A DNA stretch of 64,000 nt. Source: Patella vulgata. Taxonomy: Eukaryota; Mollusca; Gastropoda; Patellidae. Shown here piece after piece: positions 34,294-44,521 of this stretch. How positions within the stretch are numbered: the first letter of the stretch is position 1; each line of letters begins with the position of its first letter. The stretch lies in contig NC_065880.2 in assembly GCF_932274485.2 (NCBI RefSeq), positions 78,921,730 through 78,985,729 on the forward strand, read 5' to 3'. Under the pieces are notes generated by a model. That model had not been told where the DNA came from. It ran no database searches and saw only the letters and a program-made list of their open reading frames with translations. A program made the translations under genes and the position numbers.

Positions 34294-34380
34294 CATTTTA
34301 AAAAACGAAGCATCACAAATTGTTAAACAAAATTATCATTTTTTAAATCAGTGATTCTCAACCAGTGTACCGTAAGACCT
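33870..34380 (+). repeat. direct repeat flanking copy C, left copy
   Basis: AAATACATATGGTATAGATAC through TGACCATCGCCATGTTCTTA, the SINE-A at 34,082-34,290 with its CT tail, and the start of a hAT-like element recur at 39,666-40,175 in the same orientation. Confidence 0.85.
34082..34290 (+). repeat. SINE-A 3' half with CT tail
   Basis: GTGGTTTCAATTCCCCGG to GAAATGACCTAG then a pure CT run. Confidence 0.85.
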
Positions 34381-34658
34381 TCCTAAGTGTGCCGCGAAAT
34401 TTTGAACAGTACACTAAGAAAATGTGAAAAACCACGTGATCCCAATTGAGTATTCGCTGGTGTCTACTGATAAGTTCATAGCTGTGTTTTGCTTTATTTA
34501 GTTTGAGTCATTCTATGTGTCTATAACTATAGTCTCTGTCTACAGTTGTATGCCGTCTAACTTTAACCATGTTATTATTTAGCAAACTTCAAATATTTTT
34601 CATATATGTAGCCATGTGTGTCACTATTTTTTCAAAAAAAAAATGCTGAAAACCACTG
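34349..34658. mobile_element. hAT-like non-autonomous element
   Basis: CAGTGATTCTCAACC at the left and GCTGAAAACCACTG at the right. Same family as 18,208, 26,459 and 42,593. The CAGTG-GTTCTCAACC type end is known from hAT (Charlie-like) elements. Confidence 0.7.
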
Positions 34659-34984
34659 AAACATACATTATGCAAGAGATAAATCTGTCCATTGCAGGTC
34701 TTTCTTTAGGCCTGAAATGTTATCTAAATTATTAATTAGACATTAATTAACTTATCCAGACCATGATCAACTCTAGATGGCATCGCTAGCCTACGATCAT
34801 AAGTGGATTGTGAGCCGATTTACTGCATAACATTCTTTCTCGATTAAACGATTAAATGGATAATCGAGACTATGCTGTTTATCGTACTGACTTTGGTAAT
34901 GATAACCGAGGCTGGGCAGAAATGTCATTCGCTTAGTTATCGGTTCATAGTGGATCAATTTGAATGAAATTTTCAGCAAATTGC
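34659..34984. mobile_element. TTAA-type MITE, right end lost
   Basis: AAACATACATTATGCAAGAG to TTTTCAGCAAATTGCG, then fused to SINE-A sequence. Confidence 0.7.
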
Positions 34985-34989
34985 GCTTA

Positions 34990-35115
34990 GGGTTCTTTAG
35001 CAGTGGGACCTGCGGAAAACCAACCAGTTTGGACAGGTAATACTACTCCACTCCTTGTTATGTACAAGCGAGGAATCGAAACCACGCCACTTCACTCAAT
35101 GACAAACCTTACTTG
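34990..35115 (-). repeat. SINE-A, partial (copy C)
   Basis: GGTTCTTTAGCAGTGGGACC to CACTTCACTCAATGAC. Ortholog of the SINE-A after exon 2 in A, B and D, so that insertion is ancestral. Confidence 0.8.
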
Positions 35116-35124
35116 AATTGTATT

Positions 35125-36968
35125 CTATTCTGAATCATTTGATTCTAAATATTCCAGGAATAATTCGACTGCTTCAGATTCTTCTATATCAATAACGCCA
35201 TCACCTATAAAATAAAAGTTATAAACCAAAGACGGTTAATTCTGTTCGGGTAACGATTATTTTAAACTGTGCTCCTCTAGGTGCTGGCTTTATACTTTCG
35301 ATGGTCTGCACCACATGAAGATCTGACTAGTTGTGGGGGACGGTCGTGTCAGGGGTCATACGAACAGCTTTTAACTCAATAACGTCAGACATTTGACTAA
35401 CCAATCAGCTTTGACGTTTCTAGTAGGATATCCACAGTTCCGTGCATCGCACGCCAAGAACTTGCTACAACAGACTGTTTCATTGGCTAATCCATCACAT
35501 CAAGCAAAACGCGGGTTATATAACAACTCTTCCAGATCCAAGTGTAGTAAAGACAAGTAAAACGAAATTTTGAACTATAAAAATCAAAACGAAATAGGAT
35601 CTGTGTTTTAATCAGATGGCGTATGTCCCTAAAAATAATCCTTGTCATTGAAGAATGAAATGAAATGAAATGGAGTTCATCTTCCTACTGTTCTGCACCC
35701 ATTGGACTAATGAAAATGGATATACGCCATACATGGTGGGTACTATTAGGGAACTTTTGCCCGGAAACCGCACACTATCTAATCCCAACTGTCAAGGGTT
35801 ATTTTACGTGCAGCGTAAATAATATATGTATAATAATAATATAATATGAGATCTCGGTTTCATGTCGTATGCGAACGACTATACGTTATCCCTTGCCAGA
35901 ACGTCATTCCTGTACTATTGACAAGAAGGAACCTCGCCGGAAAATCTCTTTGAACGTTATCCGTGCAATGAGGATAGCGAGGCGACTAAATGAATACCAA
36001 TGATCAACTTTTGTCAATTTCACGCGAAATCCGATGGTTCAAACGAACGAAATTACACCTTGAAACTAAGCGCCAATATTGCTGCAGATACCTTTAGCCA
36101 TATAATATCGAATGGTATTTTATTTTATAAATTGTTGAGATTTTGAAATTTTTTGTTTATTTCCAGCTTGTTAATACGAATATGAAATTCATCGGATAGT
36201 TTAGCTGTTTAGTTGCGAAATCGATTCTTTATTATTAATGTAAAACTCAATGATTAAAATGCATTTCTATGCTCCCAATTATACGAAATGCATTTTTTAG
36301 GTAAAAATCAAAGGGAATGATTAAAATGCATTTCTATGGTACATATTATACGAAATTATTAAAATATAGTTCTTTGGTATACGAAATGATTAAAAAATAT
36401 TTCGATAGTACACATTATACGAAATACCTATAATGTATTCCTTTAGTATATATTATATGAAAAAGTGAAAACAAGCTGATAAATATTTCTGATAAATATC
36501 CCGTATTCTGACCTGTTTGTATCAAGTCGATTTTCAAATATAAGATAAACTAAATAAACTAGTCACTAATCTGAAATAATAGTCTTTAAAATGACTCCAT
36601 CTGGTGGACATTTCATATCGTTTCCAAATCAAAGTATCGACAAAGTATATGTTTGTGAAATCCACAAAACCTCATTTTTTAAAAATCTCTTAAACAAAAT
36701 TTGCTTTTTGCCGTCCTAGTCTGAACAATAGGAAAGGTCAGTCAAGCTATCGTGTTAATGATGTATTGACAAGTAAAATATATATTAGATCATAGGAATA
36801 CTTACCATTAGTATCAAATTCAGCAAAGAATTCATCTAGATCTTCTTCACTGTCAATGTCAAGCAATTCTGCAACTTCTTCACGTGACAGTTCACCGTCA
36901 TCGAAGCTAGCTTCGGCATTTTGAGCCAGAAAAACTACAGCCACGGTTATCAACAATAAACACTTCAT
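35125..36968 (-). CDS. secreted acidic single-EF-hand peptide, copy C (divergent)
   Basis: Coding exons 36,968-36,806 and 35,204-35,125 on the - strand, with standard sites and the phase-1 junction used by the other copies. The precursor is again 80 residues with an identical signal peptide. The mature part differs from A by conservative acidic swaps in exon 1 (SFDDGELS, LLDIDSEEDLDE) and more strongly in the exiting helix (VIDIEESEAVELFLEYLESNDSE), yet the loop DTNGDGVIDIEE keeps all calcium ligands and length is unchanged. Retention of charge, length and loop across this divergence argues for selection on the protein. Confidence 0.87.
35280..35620. mobile_element. 350-bp TIR element, diverged copy in C
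   Basis: Interior GTCAGGGGTCATACGA and the end GTGTTTTAATCAGAT match the A/B/D element. The exon-2-proximal terminus is deleted. Confidence 0.65.
35652..35945 (-). repeat. SINE-B in intron 1 of copy C
   Basis: Reverse-strand copy from GAAATGAAATGGAGTTCATC to CCTCGCCGGAAAATC. Ortholog of the SINE-B at 15,586 in A. Confidence 0.75.
36245..36470. repeat. intron-1 minisatellite, copy C (short)
   Basis: Reverse-complement units (ATTATACGAAATGATTAAAA and variants), about half the number seen in A. Confidence 0.8.
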
Positions 36969-37026
36969 TCTGTAATACAATTATATAATATTACATTAGT
37001 TGATAAAATCATATAACATTACACTG

Positions 37027-37050
37027 GGTTATCAACAATAAACACTTCAT
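37027..37050 (-). pseudogene. exon-1 start fragment upstream of copy C
   Basis: 24 bases identical to the first codons of exon 1 (MKCLLLIT), preceded by the same acceptor and ~70 bases of 5' intron that also precede copy C. A short tandem duplication of the exon border; no coding role expected. Confidence 0.75.
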
Positions 37051-37149
37051 TCTGTAATACAATTATATAATATTACATTAGTTGATAAAATCATATAACA
37101 TTACACTAGTTGACAAAATCATATCACATTATTACATTGGTTGACCAAA

Positions 37150-37503
37150 TCATATTACATTACTCAGGGGGTGGATGGCCAAATATTATAAGGTCTGTCA
37201 TTAAGTCAACTGGCGTGATTTTAATTTCCCGGTTGTACTGATTTGGCCGACAAAGTTCTCATCCAAATTTTCCGGCGTGGTTCCCCCTTGTCAGTGATGC
37301 AGGACGGAGGGCCTGACGAAAAACCGAGGTCTGCTGTGCCCATTGGCGTGCACGTAAAAGATCCCCTGGCTGTGGAAGTCAATAAATAAGAGTAGTGCCG
37401 CTGTCGGGCAAAATTTCCCTCATAGCACACTGTATGGCGTATGCCCGTCTTCATTAGCCCAGTAGAACAGAAGGACGTTAAACCCCATGTCATTTCATTA
37501 CAT
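37150..37503 (+). repeat. SINE-A head joined to SINE-B body
   Basis: GGGTGGATGGCCAAATATTA and B-box TTTAATTTCCCGG to 37,240, then GATTTGGCCGACAAAGTTC onward is SINE-B ending ACGTTAAACCCCATGTC. The C/D-type 5' flank shares this hybrid (also at 46,690). Confidence 0.75.
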
Positions 37504-37891
37504 TTCTATGCATACTTTCACGCTTGTCAAGTGAGGACCTGATATGAACAATGGCGACATTCTTCTAGGCCTATGTCTATCCGTCGTGTCTCTTTTAAAA
37601 TAGAGTGACTTGGTTTTATTTTCTATTTTTGTCAGCACAAAATAATTTGTAAATTTTGATAAATAGAATATTAAATAGAATTGCATGGGGAATTTGTTTT
37701 TATATCTGTATCTCCGCAAACGGGTTCGCACAGTTTGAATATGTCAAATATTAAGTTTAACAACACGGCAAAGATCCACAAGGTATCCATATCTCTTTGA
37801 AACGAAATGATTCGGATTCAATTTCTACAACAAAATAAAAAAAATAAAAATCCTAAAAATTAAATGATATGTAATAGAATATTAATGTTAC

Positions 37892-37960
37892 CTGTACACT
37901 GTATATCTTTCACTATACTGATAATAGCCTACCTGTTCATAGTTATATAGTAAATAAGGT
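37892..37960 (-). promoter_or_regulatory. candidate TATA box and 5' non-coding exon of copy C
   Basis: TATATAA (complement at 37,943-37,949) and the donor GTACAG|GTAACA at 37,892, same spacing as in A. Confidence 0.5.
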
Positions 37961-38313
37961 GATATTCATATAATTATTCTATCAAGTTTAAATGATTTTT
38001 GATAACCATCTTTATTATGTGGTGTTTTATCGTAAATAGATCTCGATAAATGTGTTTCCCTATTCGGCTTAGAAATAAAAGGGTAATTCAGGTTATCGGA
38101 CATCATCTATTGTCACTTCTGAAAACAACTTGTTATCTTCATTAATGCGTTAATTGGTTATCGGGAATATTTGTTAAATGTAATTAATATTGTAGAAAGT
38201 GTGGACATAGGTTGTCATGACGTGGCACAGAACACGTTGCATGGATCTCGGCAATCTGTTTCACAACGGTAATGTGAAAGCCTTCTTTTAGCTCTGTAAA
38301 AGATGACTGACCT

Positions 38314-38317
38314 TTAA
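38314..38317. other. TTAA empty site for the MITE present at 47,560
   Basis: The flanks GATGACTGACCT and GTTCAAGTGCAGTATAGGA match those on either side of the MITE at 47,560-47,909, but here a single TTAA stands between them. Confidence 0.9.
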
Positions 38318-38539
38318 GTTCAAGTGCAGTATAGGACTAGGTGTGACGGCACACCATAAGGCGCCGATAGCATGTGCGTTGTTTACATCGGACGTAGTAA
38401 ACAAGTTCGGACAGAATTGGCCACCTTTACTCATTTTACACCTTTGCGTACTATCTTATGTACCTAATAATTTGTTTATCCAGTTATGTCTTCTAACACC
38501 TTTATTTTCTTTCTTAATAATTTAAAAAAAAATGTTGCT

Positions 38540-38940
38540 GAAGATTAAGGTTAATATTGAGAGCTCTTAGTGATGGTTGCGGCCAAGCGAATATTTACTG
38601 ATGACCAGTTTGGGATGTCGGACGCTGTAACCCAGAGACAGTCTCTAAACATAATTATTCATGGTTTATGTTACAGAGTTCAACAACCCGAGTGTCTAAC
38701 AACGCATTCAGCCCGTAGTCGGTAGACCCAAATAGTCAGGCTAGCCTAACAGTAACAATGCCGTACCCGCCGCCTTATTCAGTTTCTTTAACTTTTTTTT
38801 ATATATCTTAATCTATTAGTCCAGGAGCTACAAGACTTGTATTTTTGGGCGTCCCGTACACATCTCTTCTAATTCCAGGCCCCAAACCTTTTGTTATCGA
38901 GATGTTAATTGAATCTATGTTAGCGGGTGGACTATAGGCC
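38540..38940. other. no gene seen; SINE-poor spacer
   Basis: Contains CCCGAGTGTCTAACAACGC and neighbouring sequence related to the A-unit flank near 12,530. Otherwise unassigned. Confidence 0.4.
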
Positions 38941-38947
38941 CTATAGG

Positions 38948-39194
38948 GAACCACGGTGGCTAAGTGGATAAGACGCTGGCTCATCGGAATTTCCAACGTG
39001 GTTTCCCTCTTGTCAGTGGTGCAGGACGGACGGCCTGACAAGGTCAGCTGTCTAGTCGTTCTGATGGACGAAAAACCGAGGCCCCGTGTATACATTGGCG
39101 TGCACGCAAAAACCACCTTGGCAGTTAGAATCCCCGTCTTCATTATCCCAGTCGAGGCAGAACGGTAGGACGTTGAACCCATTTCATTTCATTT
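38948..39194 (+). repeat. SINE-B with two deletions
   Basis: ACCACGGTGGCTAAGTGGAT head to ACGTTGAACCCATTTC and ATTTC tail. Confidence 0.85.
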
Positions 39195-39438
39195 TTATAG
39201 GCCCAACATACTTGATTCTTTAAGGCATACAATCAAGGAGTTGGCCACGGGCATCACCAGAGCTCTGTCCACCCCCACATGGCTTTAGGATGTTTTAAAG
39301 TCTGGTTATTTAGAATGGACAGTTTTAATATAGGTTCAAGTTACCCAACCACCTGAGTGTTTTACAATTCATTTCAGCAAATGATGCAAATAAGCTGGCA
39401 ATAATAATTCATTCTGTACCCCTCGTCTTCTTCAGTTT

Positions 39439-39439
<1 letters not shown>

Positions 39440-39475
<36 letters not shown>

Positions 39476-39665
39476 GTTTAACGCCCACTCGACACAAACT
39501 AGGTCATTTCGGGACTAACATATGGTTCCATTTTATTTCAATGATTCGCTTGCGTGTAGGCGTCTTTAACAGTGGGGGGAAACCGGAGAACCTGAAGGAG
39601 AACCACGAGGTAGGACATGCGACCCCACTCCTTGTCACGTACAACCGGGGAAACGAAACCACGCG
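39440..39665 (-). repeat. SINE-A with (GA)n tail
   Basis: GA run, GCCCACTCGACACAAACTAG, GGAGAACCACGAGGTAGG, head lost at 39,665 where the direct repeat starts. Confidence 0.85.
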
Positions 39666-40050
39666 GCTTTAAATACATGTGGTATAGATACACAAGAACA
39701 AGACGTTTTGAAACACCCGGATGACCTGGTGCTACTTGACCATCGTCATGCAATACAAATTGACAAGACTTTTTGAAATAACAGGTTCTGCTTGACCATC
39801 GCCATGTTCTTAAGCAGCGCAAATGATACGTCTCGTGCGATTTTGGAATCATACACTTAGACGTGTTTAATATCCCATCACGTGTTGTGGTTTCAATTCC
39901 CCAGTTGTACGTGACAAGGAGTAGGGTCGCCTGTCCAACAAGGTGGTCTTTCTCCGGTTCCTCCGGTTTCCTCCCACTGCTAAAGATCCTAAGCACAAGA
40001 ATTATTGAAATAAAGTTGAACCATGTGTTAGACCCGAAATGACCTAGTCT

Positions 40051-40088
<38 letters not shown>

Positions 40089-40175
40089 ACATTTTAAAAA
40101 ACGAAGCATCACGAATTGTTCAACAAAATTATCATTTTTTAAATCAGTGATTCTCAACCAGTGTACCGTAAGACC
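39666..40175 (+). repeat. direct repeat flanking copy C, right copy
   Basis: Same content as 33,870-34,380: unique part, SINE-A (39,885-40,086) with CT tail, and the first ~35 bases of the hAT-like element, which is cut at GTACCGTAAGACC. Confidence 0.85.
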
Positions 40176-40359
40176 GTGGTGAGGTAAAAGCAAATGTTTT
40201 CAAAAGCTACACGATAGCCTGCTCACGTATTTGACCCCACTGTGGTCCCATTATTGATTGTGTTTGGCTGTGTAGAATTTGTGTTCTTAAACACTGTAAG
40301 ATGCTCTGTGTGTAGAACTGATCTCTGAGTATTGACTAACTGGTGAACTTTTTAGGCAA

Positions 40360-40436
40360 ACACCGCGAGATGGAACACGGGGGCTCTAGTTTAACGAGCC
40401 AACGTCTGACTCACTGAGTCACCGTGACTTCCTAAT
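40360..40436 (-). repeat. SINE-B head fragment
   Basis: Mirror of 29,530-29,610. Confidence 0.7.
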
Positions 40437-40586
40437 TTTATAAGACTACAAACTAAGTGCAATATAATTAAACAGAAGCATGTTCTATTCACAAGCGAAC
40501 AGTTAACTGTGTCAAACAAAATGAAATGGAGTTTAATGTTCCGTACCAACCGGGCTAATGTATGTAACACTTATTTTCTTGATGCG

Positions 40587-40589
<3 letters not shown>

Positions 40590-40625
<36 letters not shown>

Positions 40626-40895
40626 AGAGTGGGGTTTAACGTCCACTCGACACAAACTAGGTAATTTCGGGACTAACATATGGTTTAATTTTATTTCAAT
40701 AATTCGCTTGATCATAGGGGTCTTTAGCAGTGGGAGGAAACCGGACGACCCGGAGAAAACCCACGAGGTTGGACAGGCGACCCTACTCCTTGTCACGTAC
40801 AACCGGGGATTTGAAACCACGCCAGTTGACTCAATGACAGGCCGTATGATACAGCACGCACGTGCTAACCATTCGGCCATCCAACCCCCCTCCGC
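40590..40895 (-). repeat. SINE-A, complete, (GA)n tail
   Basis: Mirror of 28,375-28,682; a long GA run replaces the mixed tail. Confidence 0.9.
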
Positions 40896-41129
40896 CGTGT
40901 TTTATGTTTTATTCACTGTTTATGACATGGCAAGGTTACAAACCCCACAACCAGGACCACAGTTTTCTATGTTAAAAAAAATCGCTTTTTATGCACCTAT
41001 CTCCTGTGCTCATATTTAAGCATTTAATTTATTGAGTGAATTTCAGACAATCCACAGGAAAAAAAAATATATATTTATTTAGGGGTTACTTCCCCTGCAT
41101 CATGGATTGTTAAAGCTCTTGTCAAATGG

Positions 41130-41372
41130 GAGAGGGAGAAATGGGGTATAACGTCCATTGGACACAAACCAGGTCATTTCGGGACTTACATATGGTTCAA
41201 TTTTATTTCAATAATTTGCTTGCGCGTAGGGGTCTTTAGCAGTGGGAGTAACAATGAGGACCCGTAGAAAACCCACGAGGTTGGACAGACGGCCGTACTC
41301 CTATAAGCGGGGGATCAATAACAGACCTTATGATGCAACGCGCACGGGCTAACCATTCGCCACCCTGCATCA
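41130..41372 (-). repeat. SINE-A
   Basis: Mirror of 27,900-28,138. Confidence 0.85.
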
Positions 41373-41384
41373 CTTGGTCACAGG

Positions 41385-41717
41385 AAATGAAACTTAAAGA
41401 CGAGCTTTTGCCCGGGCTACGATGTTACGTCCTACTCTTATTCCAAATACCAACAGTGTATGGTTATTTTACGTGCACTCCAACGTGTATGGGCTCTCGG
41501 TTGTTTGTCCCAGCCGAAAGATTGGGGAGGGGGCGAATAGTTAAGCGTTGGATTAAAGGGTATGTCACTGAGTCAAGTGGCGTGGTTTGATTCCTCGCTT
41601 GTACGTGACGTGTCCAACGTCGTGGGTTTTCTCCGGTTTCTTCCCACTGTAAGCGAATTATTGAATTAAAATTGAACCATATGTTAGTCCAGAAATGACC
41701 TAGTTTGTGTCGAGTGG
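41385..41717. repeat. SINE-B fragment (- strand, to 41,522) and SINE-A (+ strand, from 41,525)
   Basis: Mirror of 27,545-27,870, same order and junction. Confidence 0.8.
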
Positions 41718-41886
41718 TTTCCTATCACATGCCCGATCGTCGTTCGGATTTGGCATCATTTTAATTAAAACGGGTTTTCCCCAGACTACGATCTATACCA
41801 GATTTAAAAGACACCAGGCTGTTATCGTTTCTGGATAAATATGAATTTGGCATCATTTTAAATAGGCATTATGGGAGATTATATAA

Positions 41887-42303
41887 AATGAAATGGGGTT
41901 TAACGTCCTACTGTTTTGCTCCGAACTGGGCTAATGAAGACGGGCATACGCCATACAGGGAAATTTTGCCCAGACAGCGGCAATACGGCCTACTCTTATA
42001 TCGAATCCCAACTGTCAAGGTATATTTTACGTGCACGCCAATGTACAGTGGCACTACGGCCTACACTTAAGTCGAATTCAAACTGTCAAGGGATCTTTTA
42101 CGTGCACGCCTATGTGTACACGGGGTCTTTCGTACTATCCGAAAGACTAGACAGCTGTCCTTGTCAGGTCCTCCGTCCTGCATCACTGACAGGGGAGAAC
42201 CACGCCTGAAAATCTGGATGAACTTTCTCGGCCAATGCAGGGATCGAAGACCCGACCTCCAGGTTAGCGAGCCAGCGTCTTACCCACTTAGCCACCGTGA
42301 TCC
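41887..42303 (-). repeat. SINE-B with internal ~75-bp duplication
   Basis: Mirror of the SINE-B at 27,060, but GCGGCAATACGGCCTAC to TTTTACGTGCACGCC occurs twice (42,000 and 42,055), absent from the left-arm copy. Confidence 0.8.
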
Positions 42304-42592
42304 CCGGGAGCTTAGATAAATAGTTGACTGTTCTTGATATAATAGTTAAACAAATAGATAACATAAATAGAATATGTTCAACATTTCAGTTAAATTGCTG
42401 CAATCTGAACCTAGATATTAGCTTTTGAATTTGAAGCCTAGCCTCTGTCATCATTATTAAAGTCGTTGAGCAACAGATTGGATTCAAATCCAGCGAAAAT
42501 CCGACGCATAAGATGACATCGAAAGCTGATTATGGTCTGGATAAGTTAATTTATGCCTAATTAATTAATAATAGTTTATATAACATTTCAGG

Positions 42593-42907
42593 ACACTGAT
42601 CTTCCTAAGTGTGCCTCGAAACTTTGAAAGGCTTACAAAGAAAATTTCTCACAAAAGAAGCCATATATTTGACTGGTGAAATTCGAAACACTTCAATAAA
42701 GTAAGCTGTGTTTTTCTTTATTTAGTTTGAGCCATTCTCTGAGTCTATGACCAGTCTGTGTCTACGGTTGTATGCCGCCTATGATTTGCCATGTTTTTAT
42801 TTTGCAAAATTTAAATACTGTACGTATATATTTAGCCAGGTATGCCGCTATTTTTCATGTGTTCCAAATAAGGTGTGCCGTTGACAAAAGAAGGTCGAGA
42901 ACCACTG
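42593..42907. mobile_element. hAT-like non-autonomous element (D copy)
   Basis: Mirror of 26,459-26,773, nested in the same MITE. Confidence 0.75.
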
Positions 42908-42979
42908 TTTCGGGTCTAAAGAAATACCTGCAATAGGCAGATTTAGCTCTTGCGTAATATAATGTTTAATAAAGGCTGT

Positions 42980-43140
42980 TTTCGCACACTATGCTCTATG
43001 CCAGATTGAATAAACGCTTATTACCGTTTCTGGATAAAAATGGAACAAAAACAACAATTAATTTTAATGGTTTATGCATATTAAAATGTAAAGCTGTATT
43101 AAAAATAAATGATCATCGATATATTGTAATGGCTTCTGAT
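42980..43140 (-). other. 3'-UTR exon of copy D
   Basis: On the - strand GTCTTTTCAG precedes ATCAGAAGCCATTACAATAT, as in A and B. Confidence 0.55.
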
Positions 43141-43244
43141 CTGAAAAGACAAATAAAAAAAGAAGATTAAGTAAACAATACATAACATGGCGACTTGGAT
43201 TAAAAACACAATTTTACTGAAGCTCTTAAACAAAACAATCTGAT

Positions 43245-43345
43245 TAAAACGCAGATCCTATTTCGTTTCGTTTTTTTATAGTTCATAATTTCGAAAGTAT
43301 AAAAAAACGAAACGAAATATAGATCTATTTTAATTAGATTGACAT
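43245..43345. repeat. 105-bp inverted repeat (D copy)
   Basis: Same arms as 17,774. Confidence 0.75.
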
Positions 43346-43459
43346 CAGAACAAACAACCTTTGTAACTCTTTTTATCAACGTCAAAAAATACAAAAATGT
43401 AGCCTTATGTGAATAATAAATTGTCAGAATATCAGCTGGATTTGTGTTCGAGTTTCAAT

Positions 43460-43685
43460 TATGCCAAAGGATCTTTTACGTGCATGACAATGTGTACACG
43501 TGACCTCGGTTGGTTTTTGTACAATCCGAACGACTAGACAGCTGTGTTTGTCAGACCCTCCGTCCTGCAACACTGGCAAGGGAAAAGCACGCCGGAAAAT
43601 CCCGATGAACTTCTCAGCCAAACGGGGAACAACCCGGCGACCTCCAGGCTAGCGAGTCAGCGTCTTACCCACTTAGTCACGGTAG
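43460..43685 (-). repeat. SINE-B (D copy)
   Basis: Mirror of 16,795-17,100; the 3' third is lost. Confidence 0.8.
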
Positions 43686-43701
43686 AATCATACACTTAGA
43701 A

Positions 43702-44104
43702 CACTCGGCAAACCTCGGTAAAAATCCGTTACTCTAGATCAAGCCTCGGCTGTATGACGGTAAGTGATATATATGTACCTACGCCTATACAATTGCGATT
43801 CGGCACCGGTTTACTTATTAGGAAAACTTGCCGCTTTTAAAAAGAAGTTATCAAAATTGCGTCGTTCGAAGCGTGTGTAGAAATTTTAGTGCAAAGTTGT
43901 CCTTGTTTGAAGAAAATCGGATAAACTTGAAAGAAAAACAGCTTCAGACTTTGAAATATTTGTATGATAAAACATTCTTCAAAGGCGTCGTCATGGTCAA
44001 CGCCGTTGGTAATGCGGGAACTTGAAAATAGTTCCAATGGCGGACTTCGTCACACAGCCGAGGCTAGATGTAGGGTACTGGAATCTGCCGAGGTTTGCCG
44101 AGTG
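43702..44104. mobile_element. Mutator-like MITE, 403 bp, 10-bp target duplication
   Basis: 17-bp inverted ends CACTCGGCAAACCTCGG and CCGAGGTTTGCCGAGTG, flanked by the perfect 10-mer ACACTTAGAA (43,692-43,701 and 44,105-44,114). No reading frame of substance. The matching places in A (near 16,780) and B (near 25,155) lack it. A 9-11 bp duplication fits Mutator-like elements; the assignment is inference. Confidence 0.9.
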
Positions 44105-44219
44105 ACACTTAGAATTTTTTCATGTTTTAAAAAAGGAAACGTCACAAATAGTTAAACGAAACTTTCATTAGTTAAGTTATACAAAAATGTGGGGTTAAAT
44201 GAGATACAAGCGAAGTAAA

Positions 44220-44475
44220 TAAAATGGGGTTTATTGTCTACTTGACACAAACTGTGTCATTTCGGGACTAATGTACGGTTCAATTTTATTTCAATAATTG
44301 ATTTGCGCATAGGGTGCTTTAGCAGTAGGACACACAAAAAACCAACGAGTTTGGACAGACAATACTACTCTACTCCTTGTCATGTACAAGCGAGGAATCG
44401 AAACCACGTCACTTCACTCAATGACAGACCTCATGATCTAAAGCCCACATGTTTAACCGTTCGCCCCCCCCCCCA
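44220..44475 (-). repeat. SINE-A after exon 2 (D copy)
   Basis: Mirror of 16,405-16,672, ending in a C run. Confidence 0.85.
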
Positions 44476-44521
44476 CACCCCTCAGTTTATTGCTACGATA
44501 TATGCTTACTTGAGTTGTGTT

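Larger units (their letters stand above)
40180..42500. repeat. right arm of the large inverted repeat, outer part
   Basis: Read in reverse it follows 26,880-29,670 and 31,930-32,052 segment by segment (SINE order, the GTTTATGACATGGCAAGG block, the CGAACAGTTAACTGTGTC block), with the Tc1-like element and 28,690-29,360 absent. Confidence 0.85.

Noticed and set aside
43828-44155. Frames of 63-66 codons
   Set aside because: They lie in the Mutator-like MITE, which has no recognisable protein.
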